From: an uncultured Oscillospiraceae bacterium
Lineage (GTDB): Bacteria; Bacillota; Clostridia; Oscillospirales; Oscillospiraceae
NCBI GenBank assembly: GCA_944387015.1
Contig: CALXDH010000013.1
Location: 1 to 61,774 of the forward strand
Direction: 5' to 3'
Length of the DNA: 61,774 bases
Shown: positions 15,490 through 22,937 of the stretch, one piece after another
Layout of the letters: the number at the start of each line of letters is the position of its first letter
How positions within the stretch are numbered: the first letter of the stretch is position 1
Position numbers and translations under genes: made by a program
Notes under the pieces: generated by a model
The model's input: the letters and a program-made list of their open reading frames with translations, nothing else
What the model was told of the DNA's origin: nothing
Database searches by the model: none

Positions 15490-16236
15490 GTGGAGAAAAC
15501 ATTCCGGATCGGTGAAATTGCAGAGATTTTGGGGGTCCCCGCCTCCAGGCTGCGGTATTGGGAGAGCGTGGGGCTGCTTGACTGCGGCCGTCAGGCGGAA
15601 AACCAGTACCGGGCCTATGAAGCCGGGGACTTGATGCGGATCTCTGATCTGATGTTTTACCGCAGTCTCGGGCTTTCGATAAAAAGTATTTCCGAGATCG
15701 ATGCCATGGAAGTTGAAGGACACGAGATCCTGTGCGCCGCCCAGGAGAGCGCGCTGGAGGCTCAAAAACTGCAGCTGGAGCGGCAGCTGCAGCGGCTGCG
15801 GCGCTACACCCAGGCCTTGGAAGTCATTCAGGAACTGCGCCGGATACCTTTTGCGGATGCTCAGATCGACACAGCGTGCATTGTGCCCTTTGAACTGGCG
15901 GATGCCGGTGTGCTCCGACAGTATATGGATGATCCCTACCTCTACTCCAGGGTACAGGATTCGTCGGATCTTTCCCGGGAACGCCGGGGACTGACCGTTG
16001 CCCCGGCGGCTGCTGCGGAGTATGCGGAGGTCCTGTGGCGCCATGGCGGAGGACGGTATGTGGCGGGGCTGATGCGGGAAGAAGTGCGGCCGGGGTATCC
16101 CAATGATCTGCCCGCTTTGCTGCGTGCAGTGCAGAGCAGATACCAGACCGGCGCCGTCATCAGCAGGTTTCTTACCCGCGCACGGGAAAATGGAACCGCA
16201 TTCGACTTTTACAAGACTTACATCGAAATTTTATAA
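15490..16236 (+). CDS. MerR-family transcriptional regulator
   Basis: 248 aa from GTG 15490, which has AGGAGGG about seven bases upstream; the longer frame from 15439 begins inside the promoter. The N-terminal HTH reads FRIGEIAEILGVPASRLRYW and then ESVGLLD. A long coiled segment follows near residues 85-115 (QLERQLQRLRRYTQ). The C-terminal ligand domain has no recognised motif. Divergent from the MATE pump, it probably senses an exported compound and controls the pump. Confidence 0.9.
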   Translation: MEKTFRIGEIAEILGVPASRLRYWESVGLLDCGRQAENQYRAYEAGDLMRISDLMFYRSLGLSIKSISEIDAMEVEGHEILCAAQESALEAQKLQLERQLQRLRRYTQALEVIQELRRIPFADAQIDTACIVPFELADAGVLRQYMDDPYLYSRVQDSSDLSRERRGLTVAPAAAAEYAEVLWRHGGGRYVAGLMREEVRPGYPNDLPALLRAVQSRYQTGAVISRFLTRARENGTAFDFYKTYIEIL

Positions 16237-16356
16237 ATAGTTTCAGAAGATAGCGGCAAATGATTGAGAGCGGAGGCTCCCGTAAAGGGCGGCGGGGCTC
16301 AAACCAGTATGCATGTCCGGCAGGATTTCGGCCAAACTATGAAAAAGGAGGGGATG

Positions 16357-17061
16357 ATGATTCCGTTTTTGAAGCTATGCCTGACAACATTGGGGTCCTT
16401 CGCGGTTCTTTTTGCGGCGGCAAAACTGATCGGACACAAGCAGATCGCACAGCTGGATTTCCTTGACTATATCACGGGGATCACCATCGGCTCCATTGCG
16501 GCCGAAATGGCCACGGAACTGGAGGAGCCGTGGAAACCGTTTACCGCAGTCCTGATTTACGGCGGTGTTACGCTGCTGCTGAGTGTGATCACCAACAAGA
16601 TCCCAAGAACACGCAGATATTTTTACGGCGCTCCTACTATTTTGCTGGATCAGGGAAAACTTTATCGGGAAAATCTAAGGAAAGCCAAGCTGGATTTGAG
16701 CGAATTTATTGTGATGTGCAGACAGCAAGGGTATTTTGACCTTGCAAGCATCCAGACCGCGATTTTTGAATATAACGGGAAGCTGACCATCCTTCCGGTC
16801 AGCGCCCAGCGTCCTGCGACGCCCGCTGATCTGAATTTGGCACCGGAGCAGGAATTCCTGTACACGGAGCTGATTATGGACGGCCGGATCCTGGAGGCCA
16901 ACCTCAAGAAGCTGGGTCTGAATCTGACCTGGCTGGACCGGCAGCTGAGGCAGCGGCATCTTTCCTCAGCCAGGGATGTGTTTTTGGCCGTGTGCGATAA
17001 AAACCAAAAGCTCGTCATTTTTGAATACGCCAAAATGTCTGGGACAGAATTCGGCACGTAA
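16357..17061 (+). CDS. DUF421/YetF-like membrane protein
   Basis: About 234 aa. Two or three N-terminal membrane spans (FLKLCLTTLGSFAVLFAAAK, then a span near ITGITIGSIAAEM and another near VLIYGGVTLLLSVI), then a soluble YetF-like domain with the family motif GAPTILLDQGKLYRENLRK and the segment QGYFDLASIQTAIFE. YetF/DUF421 proteins are linked to spore or envelope functions in Firmicutes, but their biochemical role is not established. The AAGGAGGGG site best fits the second of two adjacent ATGs at 16354/16357. An ATG at 16339 is a weaker option. A 59-aa gene follows 53 bases downstream. Confidence 0.85.
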   Translation: MIPFLKLCLTTLGSFAVLFAAAKLIGHKQIAQLDFLDYITGITIGSIAAEMATELEEPWKPFTAVLIYGGVTLLLSVITNKIPRTRRYFYGAPTILLDQGKLYRENLRKAKLDLSEFIVMCRQQGYFDLASIQTAIFEYNGKLTILPVSAQRPATPADLNLAPEQEFLYTELIMDGRILEANLKKLGLNLTWLDRQLRQRHLSSARDVFLAVCDKNQKLVIFEYAKMSGTEFGT

Positions 17062-17114
17062 AGCGCAGAAGGCTTTTCGTGGGATTGGATTCGACTGATA
17101 CAGGAGGAATTAAA

Positions 17115-17294
17115 ATGGCAAAAAAAGGGATGGCACGTCCGGACTGGACCCATACGAAACCCCGGAATGAGGTCCCGCCGGTTCCGGAGATTCAGGGAAA
17201 GGCAAAGCACGGGAAACACCCGGCAAAATCCGCGGCAGACCGCGCTGCCTCACCGGAGCAGCGGCCCTCTCAGGATGACCGGGACGCCCAATAA
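17115..17294 (+). CDS. 59-aa basic, Pro-rich small protein
   Basis: Starts MAKKGMARPDWTHTKP, then a segment with EVPPVPEIQGKAKHGK, and ends in a low-complexity charged tail. AGGAGG lies 7 bases upstream of the ATG and a strong terminator follows, so it is very probably expressed. Similar short Lys/Pro proteins occur in Clostridia from memory, but I know of no assigned function. It is in the same transcription unit as the DUF421 gene, so a role with that membrane protein is possible. Confidence 0.75.
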   Translation: MAKKGMARPDWTHTKPRNEVPPVPEIQGKAKHGKHPAKSAADRAASPEQRPSQDDRDAQ

Positions 17295-17296
17295 GA

Positions 17297-17325
17297 AAGG
17301 CCCGCCCCATGGGGCGGGCCTTTTC
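17297..17325. terminator. Bidirectional terminator
   Basis: AAAGGCCCGCCCC-AT-GGGGCGGGCCTTTT, lying between the convergent 59-aa gene and the flavodoxin-fold gene. Confidence 0.9.
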
Positions 17326-17346
17326 GGCATTCGGTCTGATCCGGCA

Positions 17347-17952
17347 TCACGGTTCGATTTGCATGGTCTGCATCGCCTCTTTGGTGACGCCGAATTTTTT
17401 CCCGTAGTTGATCCAGTAGGACGCGGCCGCCTTCACAAAAAGCCCTTTCGGCAGCGGCATGGTAGTCTGGAACGTTCCATAGGAACCCTTGGCGATGGAG
17501 TCCGCAAAGCGCCGGATCTTTCGGACCGCAAGAAACCGGAAAGGGGAGTCCAGGATTGCCTCTCCGCTGCCGATCTTTAAAACGGAGCCGAAGGGATAGT
17601 GATTTTGTCTGCAGAACAGGCGCATCATCTCCACGGCCATTTCGTTTTGCTGCGGCTCCAGAAAGCCGCAGTTGATGAGTACGGACACGGCGGGCTTGTT
17701 TTGGGGCGGGGCTGCTTCCAGCGATTTGAGAAAGTTCAGCAAAGTGACGGGGAGCCCGTCCGCATACAGGGGGAATACAAACAGCACGTGGGAAGTCCCG
17801 GCGAGCTTGGCACACAGCTCCGGGTGATTGCGCTTTGAGATGTCGAAATATTCCGTGTTTTCCCCATAGCAGGAGGAAAAAATCTGGGCATAGCGCCTGG
17901 AATTTGAGCGCGGAGCCCTGGGGCTGCCATTTAAAATCAAGAGATTCCCCAT
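17347..17952 (-). CDS. Flavodoxin-fold NAD(P)H-dependent oxidoreductase-like protein
   Basis: 201 aa. The N-terminal LLILNGSPRAPRSNSRRYA is the FMN phosphate-binding loop of NADPH-dependent FMN reductase-like proteins. FVFPLYADGLPVTLLNFL is the conserved P-L-Y-x-x-G/x-P segment that contacts flavin. The C-terminal half, with AILDSPFRFLAVRKIRRFA, is of the type found in clostridial NAD(P)H-oxidoreductases. The start overlaps the end of the next gene upstream by 16 bases, so the two are translated together. The substrate is unknown; quinone or nitro reduction and electron shuttling are usual for the family. Confidence 0.75.
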   Translation of the reverse strand: MGNLLILNGSPRAPRSNSRRYAQIFSSCYGENTEYFDISKRNHPELCAKLAGTSHVLFVFPLYADGLPVTLLNFLKSLEAAPPQNKPAVSVLINCGFLEPQQNEMAVEMMRLFCRQNHYPFGSVLKIGSGEAILDSPFRFLAVRKIRRFADSIAKGSYGTFQTTMPLPKGLFVKAAASYWINYGKKFGVTKEAMQTMQIEP

Positions 17953-18452
17953 TTTGCCACCTCCGTTTGCACAAGGTCCGGCACCTGGTCTTCCCTGCAG
18001 AAGAGGACCCGGTACGATTGAAAGTTCATGTTATGCGCGTTTCTGGCGATCAGCTGCCGAAAAAGTGCCTGCTCTTCCTCATCCGAAGCGCCGTATGCGA
18101 GGATCACCGCGTCTTTGGGGACCACGCTGCGCTGCACGTGGTGCGTTTCTCCGTTTACGATGCGGATGAAGGCCTGCTGAACGGGGATCGCCCGCTCCAG
18201 CATGGTTTTCATGACGGTATCATATCCGCCGTATTTGATCCGGCTTACATACAGCACCGTCTCGCTTTGCGCAATGAGGGGGTAGACCTTGACGGCGTCG
18301 TCCCGGATGACGCATCGGCCGGGCGTTTTCGTCCAGCAGCCAAAACAGCCCACGCAGTTTGCGATTTTCAGCCGGGTGAGATCGACGCACACAACATCCG
18401 GGTGGTCGGAGAGCTCCAGTGGAAGAGGGCGGTCGCTTAGGATCAGTTTCAT
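17937..18452 (-). CDS. Flavodoxin-family protein with Cys-rich CVGCFGCW motif
   Basis: 171 aa from ATG 18452; the upstream extension to 18623 has no RBS. The motif CVGCFGCWTKTPGRC near residue 32 is the hallmark of the iron-sulfur/flavin-associated flavodoxin (NADPH-dependent FMN reductase-like) proteins, in which a C-x-x-C-x-x-C segment follows the first strand. The end overlaps the paired flavodoxin-fold gene. The two probably act as a redox pair. The first loop is shorter than in free flavodoxins, so the flavin site could be composite with the partner. Confidence 0.72.
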   Translation of the reverse strand: MKLILSDRPLPLELSDHPDVVCVDLTRLKIANCVGCFGCWTKTPGRCVIRDDAVKVYPLIAQSETVLYVSRIKYGGYDTVMKTMLERAIPVQQAFIRIVNGETHHVQRSVVPKDAVILAYGASDEEEQALFRQLIARNAHNMNFQSYRVLFCREDQVPDLVQTEVAKWGIS

Positions 18453-18677
18453 GTCAAAATACGCTCCATTTTGAATCTTGCATTCTATTATTCCAGAAAG
18501 CGGGACGCAGTAGTAGACTATTTTGTAAACTTTCCGGAATTTGAAGGGCAGCGTGCCGGCGTTGGCGATGCGGATGACGCCCGGATTACACCCGGTCACA
18601 GGTCTCCTGCCGGTACAAAACACAAAAGAACTTGTACGCAGAAAAAACGATCTGCCGATACATGTAAAGAAAACCTA

Positions 18678-18706
18678 TTGCAGCGCTTTTGGGGATTTGG
18701 TACAAT
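18678..18706 (+). promoter_or_regulatory. Sigma-A-type promoter of the PrpR-N regulator
   Basis: TTGCAG, 17 bases, TACAAT, about 85 bases before the start codon. The rest of the 18453-18791 gap holds a dyad ATTCCAGAAAG / CTTTCCGGAAT (18490-18540) nearer the divergent flavodoxin genes and no coding sequence. Confidence 0.65.
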
Positions 18707-18791
18707 TTGTTTCAAATAGAAACGATCTCAGACGGCGTGGGATCAGGGGGAAACCACGCGGCGCCGCTTTTTCAGAAAGGTGTGAGTGTGA

Positions 18792-20585
18792 ATGCAGTCG
18801 AACATCCATGTCCTGGGGATCGCACCCTATGAGGGGATCGCGGCGGTGATGTCGCGGGTGGCCGAAGAATTTCCGCAGATGGACCTGACGCTGCATGTAG
18901 GAGACCTGGAACAGGGCGTGGAGATCGCAAAGCGCAATTTTTGCGGGAATTACGATGTGGTGATCTCCCGGGGCGGCACGGCCAGGATGCTGCGTCAGCA
19001 GCTCTCCCTGCCGGTGATCGAGATCGAGGTTTCCATGTACGACCTTCTTTGCACCTTGAAACTGGCGGATCAGCCGGATCCGACGGTGGGAAGGACTGCC
19101 ATGGTCTCCTACGACAACATTACCCGCAATGCCCAGATGCTCTGCCAGCTGATGAATTACAATATTGATATTCTCACCATCAACTCTCCGGAGGAGGTGG
19201 AGCCCACGCTGCAGCGGCTGAAGGCGGCCAGCTACGAGACCATTTTGTGCGATGCGGTGGCCAACACCACCGCCAAGCGGCTGGGACTCAACTCCTTTTT
19301 GATTACCTCCGGCATCGAAAGCGTCCGGCGGGCATTTGAGTACGCGCTGCAGCTGTGCGGAAGCCAGGAGCGGCTGCGGGACGAGAATCTGTTTTTCCGT
19401 CAGCTCATCAGCGGCCAGATCGGGCAGACGGTGGTGTTTGACGATGCGGGAGGGCTGTTTTTGTCCACGCTGGCGGAATCCTCCACAGAGCTGATGGCGC
19501 TGCTGCAGCGGGAATTGCCGGAATCCCGGCGGGAGAGCGAGCGGCGGATCGTCCGCAACCTCAACGGAATGACGTACTCCATTCGCTCACGGCGCATCAC
19601 GTCCGGAAGATTGTCCCTGATTGCGTTCTTTTTCGTCGCCCGCAAAACGCCGCTGTCTCCCAACCAGGCGGGGATCCACTTCTCCACCCGGCCGGAGGCG
19701 GAAAACGCGTTCTACAACAGCATCTTCAGTTTTGCGGGCACCATCAGCGATTTCCAAGACGATGTGGAAAAAATCAGCCAGAGCAGTGCCCCGGTGATGG
19801 TCACCGGGGAGGACGGCACCGGAAAGCAGAGCATGGTCAGTGCTCTCTATCTGCGGGGGCAGCTGCGCAATAACCCTCTGGTGACGGTCAACTGCAGCCT
19901 GCTCAATGACAAGAGCTGGACGTTTTTGCTGGAACACCACAACTCGCCGCTGGCAGATGAAAAGACCACCATTTACTTTTCCAACATCGATGCCCTCCCC
20001 CGGGAACACGGACAGCAGCTGTTGGAGGCCCTTTCGGAAATGGAGATCTGCCGCCGCAACCGGGTCATGTTCTCCTGTGTCTGCCAGCCGGGGGAATATG
20101 TCTCAGAAGCGGGAGCGCTGTTCCGCGATAAACTCAACTGCCTCTCCCTGTACCTGCCTCCGCTGCGGGAGATGTCCGCCCGGATCCCGGAGCTGGTGCG
20201 GCTGTCCATCAGCCACTTGAACGCCAGCCTTCCCCGGCCCATCCTGGGGGCGGAACCGGAGGCCACGGCACTGCTGCAAAATTTCCGCTGGCCCCACAAT
20301 TATGCCCAGTTCCGACGGGTCATGAGCGAGCTGACCGTAACTGCTTCCGGCCAGATCATCACGGCAGAGGATGTCCGGCGGATCCTGGGAAAAGAGCGGC
20401 ATGGGGGCGCAGTTGCCTTTCAGGAGGAGAACTCGCCGGCCCCGTTGGATCTGAACCGCACCTTGCAGGAGATCGAACGGGATGTGGCACTGCGGGTGCT
20501 GGAGGAGAGCGGCGGCAATCAGACTGCCGCGGCGAAACGCCTGGGCATCAGCCGCACCACCTTGTGGCGGCTGCTGAAAAAATAA
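18792..20585 (+). CDS. PrpR-N regulator with degenerate AAA+ domain and Fis-type HTH
   Basis: 597 aa. Residues 1-190 match the propionate-regulator PrpR N-terminal sensor (YEGIAAVMSRV, DVVISRGGTARML, TAMVSYDNIT). The central domain is AAA+-like with Walker A GEDGTGKQ, but Walker B is replaced by TTIYFSNID and the GAFTGA loop needed to contact sigma-54 is absent. The C-terminus is a Fis-like HTH (GGNQTAAAKRLGISRTTLWR). A regulator lacking GAFTGA cannot act as a normal sigma-54 activator, so it probably works with the housekeeping sigma factor or as a repressor (inference). It directly precedes the cyclase/ABC operon, ending about 440 bases upstream of it, and most likely controls that operon. 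Confidence 0.85.
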   Translation: MQSNIHVLGIAPYEGIAAVMSRVAEEFPQMDLTLHVGDLEQGVEIAKRNFCGNYDVVISRGGTARMLRQQLSLPVIEIEVSMYDLLCTLKLADQPDPTVGRTAMVSYDNITRNAQMLCQLMNYNIDILTINSPEEVEPTLQRLKAASYETILCDAVANTTAKRLGLNSFLITSGIESVRRAFEYALQLCGSQERLRDENLFFRQLISGQIGQTVVFDDAGGLFLSTLAESSTELMALLQRELPESRRESERRIVRNLNGMTYSIRSRRITSGRLSLIAFFFVARKTPLSPNQAGIHFSTRPEAENAFYNSIFSFAGTISDFQDDVEKISQSSAPVMVTGEDGTGKQSMVSALYLRGQLRNNPLVTVNCSLLNDKSWTFLLEHHNSPLADEKTTIYFSNIDALPREHGQQLLEALSEMEICRRNRVMFSCVCQPGEYVSEAGALFRDKLNCLSLYLPPLREMSARIPELVRLSISHLNASLPRPILGAEPEATALLQNFRWPHNYAQFRRVMSELTVTASGQIITAEDVRRILGKERHGGAVAFQEENSPAPLDLNRTLQEIERDVALRVLEESGGNQTAAAKRLGISRTTLWRLLKK

Positions 20586-20651
20586 GGGCAGCAAAGGCTC
20601 CGGGATACGCAGCCGCATTTATCAAAACAGAGTATCAAAACGACAGGCGAA

Positions 20652-20708
20652 ACGGCGCCGGTCTGAGAAGGATTCCCTTCCCGGACCGGCGCCGGTTTCT
20701 TTTTTTGT
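20652..20708 (+). terminator. Terminator after the PrpR-N regulator
   Basis: GGCGCCGGTC and GACCGGCGCC enclose a 20-base loop, followed by a long T-run. It separates the regulator from the operon starting at 21022. The rest of the 20586-21021 gap is A-rich, with TAAAAT at 20962-20967 as a possible -10 but no good -35. Confidence 0.8.
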
Positions 20709-21021
20709 GCCTGCACCGGTGAAGCGCAGCTGCTGCCGGCGGACATAGTTGCAGGGAGTTTCCCATAAACTGAGGACTGGCAGCTCTGTCTGGGCGGAGG
20801 CGTGCGCAGTGGGAAGAATGGGAGGGACTTGGAGGGGAAAAACCGGCAAAAAACGACCGGATACGACAGGATTCTGAAAAAAACTGTTAAATTCGACACG
20901 AAATCTAAAAATCTTACCAAAAATTGAAAGGATTTTCATTCTCGGAACGTGAACATTGCTCTAAAATGTGAGTAACTCAACGCTCTGTGCCAAACGACAG
21001 ATTTTACGGGAGGTGGTTATC

Positions 21022-21693
21022 ATGTACCACTTGTTATCCTATCCCATTGAGGCGCATATGCCGGCCTGGCCGGACAGTCCGCAGCTCCAGTTGGAGAAAA
21101 AGCTGCAGATCTCCAAAGGGGATGTGGCCAACACTTCGATCATCAGTCTGTATAATCACGTAGGCACCCATTATGATGCACCCAACCATTATCTGGCATC
21201 GGGAACGCCCATCGCGGAGTTGGATCTGGACCGCTTCATTTTCGAGCGGCCGCTGCTGCTGGAGATCCCCAAAGGGGCCGGCGAAAAGGTGACGGCCGCG
21301 GATCTGGAGCCCTATGCCGGGGACATCGCCCGGAGCGACCTGCTGATGATCTACACCGGTTTTTCCCGCCTGCGGCTGGAAAACGAGGCGCTCTTTGAGC
21401 AGAACGGACCGGGCATCGGATCGGATTGTGCCGCCTGGCTGGTGGAACACGGAACCGGGCTGCGGGCGCTGGCAGTGGACTTTGTGTCCCTGGCGTCCTT
21501 CAGTGACCAGGAGGACGGAAACGAAGCCCACCGGATCCTGTTCCGAGGAAAGGACGGACGGTTCATCTGCGGCATCGAGGATGTCAATATGGCACCGGTG
21601 GTGGGAAAAACGCTCAAGCGGGTCTTTGCCCTGCCGCTGCTGGTGCGGGGCGTGGACAGTGCTCCGGTGACCATGGTTGCGGAGACGGAATAA
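21022..21693 (+). CDS. Cyclase-family (PF04199-type) metal-dependent hydrolase 1
   Basis: 223 aa. The family's metal-binding signature HxGTHxDxPxH is present as HVGTHYDAPNHY near residue 47. Related enzymes include kynurenine formamidase, isatin hydrolase and trans-dienelactone hydrolase, which open amides or lactones with Mn2+ or Zn2+. The start ATG 21022 has GGGAGGTGG upstream; the longer frame from 20968 lacks an RBS. It is the first gene of the ABC-importer operon and differs clearly from the second cyclase at its end, suggesting two successive or alternative hydrolytic steps on the imported compound. Confidence 0.88.
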   Translation: MYHLLSYPIEAHMPAWPDSPQLQLEKKLQISKGDVANTSIISLYNHVGTHYDAPNHYLASGTPIAELDLDRFIFERPLLLEIPKGAGEKVTAADLEPYAGDIARSDLLMIYTGFSRLRLENEALFEQNGPGIGSDCAAWLVEHGTGLRALAVDFVSLASFSDQEDGNEAHRILFRGKDGRFICGIEDVNMAPVVGKTLKRVFALPLLVRGVDSAPVTMVAETE

Positions 21694-21773
21694 GCAAATG
21701 TTGCAAAGAGGATCCCTGCCTCTTAATAAATTACAGGGAAATTGGAAGAGACGAAAATTGAGGAGGAAAGCGT

Positions 21774-22835
21774 ATGAAGAAGTTAGTCTCGTTGTTGATG
21801 GCACTTTGCATGATGGTGAGTCTGGCAGCCTGCGGCGGTCAGGAGCAGACCACGGACGAGGGCGGCGCGGAGAGCGATAACGGCGGTTACAAGATCGCCT
21901 TCAGCAACTCCTACGTGGGCAACGCGTGGCGTACCGCCGCAGTCAACATTTTCGACGCGTACACCGCTGACCTGGTGGAGCAGGGCGTGCTGTCCAAGGC
22001 CTATTCTTCCAGCGCCGGCGACGATGTGCAGGCACAGATCAATGAGATCCGCAACATGATGTCCGAGGGCTATGACGCCATCGTCTGCATCGCAGCTTCC
22101 GCAACGGGCCTGCAGTCCGTTCTGGAGGAGGCCGCGGAGCGGGGCATCGTGGTGGTCTGCTTCGATACCACGGTGGACTCCGACCTGGTCTACAACGTCA
22201 ACACCGACCAGTTCGAGTACGGCCGTCTTCTGGCCCAGTCCCTGGCGGACCGCATGGGCGGCGAAGGCAATATTTTGTGGATCAAGGGCATTGAGGGCAA
22301 CCAGGTGACCCTGGACCGCACCGAGGGCATGCAGAGCGTTCTGGACAATTATCCCGGCATCAACGTCCTGGGCGACGGCTACGGCAAGTGGGATGACTCC
22401 ACCACCGCTTCCGTCATGTCCAACCTGATGAGCGCCTATGCCTCCCAGGGGATCGACGGTATCCTCTCCGAGGGCGGCGGCGGTCACGCCATCGTGCAGT
22501 CCCTGGTGGAAAACGGCATCGATCCCGCAACGCTTCCCATCTCTGAGGGCGAGATGTTCAACTCCTTCATGAAGGACTGGGTCGAGATGGATCTGGACGC
22601 CTTCTGCACCGCGCAGCCTCCCTACCTGGCCGCGGCCGCGGTGGATGTGGCGCTGAAGGTCCTCAACGGCGAGGAAGTTGAGCCCATGACCTATGTGGAT
22701 CTGCCCACCTGCTCCAGCAAGGAAGAAGCCGAGGAGAAATGGTATCAGCCCGATCAGGAAGGCGGCTTTGTCTGCGACTGGACGGATAACAACAACACTT
22801 GGAATCTTACCATTGAAGATGTGGCTCCCAACTGA
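21774..22835 (+). CDS. Ribose/galactose-type ABC solute-binding lipoprotein
   Basis: 353 aa. Signal MKKLVSLLMALCMMVSLAAC with lipobox and lipidated C20, then a linker and a type-1 periplasmic-binding fold (YKIAFSNSYVGNAWRTAAVN, CFDTTVDSDLVYNVNTDQFE, GGGGHAIVQSL). The binding-site residues are not the classic sugar ones I recognise, so the ligand may be a non-sugar compound matched to the flanking cyclases. RBS AGGAGG precedes the ATG. A strong inverted repeat follows the stop (22864-22905) before the ATPase gene. Confidence 0.9.
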   Translation: MKKLVSLLMALCMMVSLAACGGQEQTTDEGGAESDNGGYKIAFSNSYVGNAWRTAAVNIFDAYTADLVEQGVLSKAYSSSAGDDVQAQINEIRNMMSEGYDAIVCIAASATGLQSVLEEAAERGIVVVCFDTTVDSDLVYNVNTDQFEYGRLLAQSLADRMGGEGNILWIKGIEGNQVTLDRTEGMQSVLDNYPGINVLGDGYGKWDDSTTASVMSNLMSAYASQGIDGILSEGGGGHAIVQSLVENGIDPATLPISEGEMFNSFMKDWVEMDLDAFCTAQPPYLAAAAVDVALKVLNGEEVEPMTYVDLPTCSSKEEAEEKWYQPDQEGGFVCDWTDNNNTWNLTIEDVAPN

Positions 22836-22863
22836 CAGGGTGCCCCAATAATTGGATAGTTCA

Positions 22864-22905
22864 GGGGAGGGGCTGTTTCAAAAGGAAAGGAGACGGCCCC
22901 TCCCC
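22864..22905 (+). other. Intercistronic inverted repeat after the solute-binding gene
   Basis: GGGGAGGGGC (22864-22873) and GCCCCTCCCC (22896-22905) can pair perfectly around a 22-base loop. There is no T-run behind it, so partial termination or 3' protection of the binding-protein mRNA is more likely than full termination. It sits exactly between binding protein and ATPase, as a similar hairpin does at 33271-33305. Confidence 0.75.
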
Positions 22906-22937
22906 ACGTTATGGATACAGTAGGGGGAGCTTTGTAC

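Noticed and set aside
15400-16044. N-terminal extension of the MATE frame
   Set aside because: Lies antisense to the MerR gene and has no membrane character; the MATE fold begins at about 15340.
20943-20963. Possible sigma-54 promoter GGAACGTGAACATTGC before the cyclase operon
   Set aside because: GG and GC are 12 bases apart instead of 10, and the adjacent regulator lacks GAFTGA.
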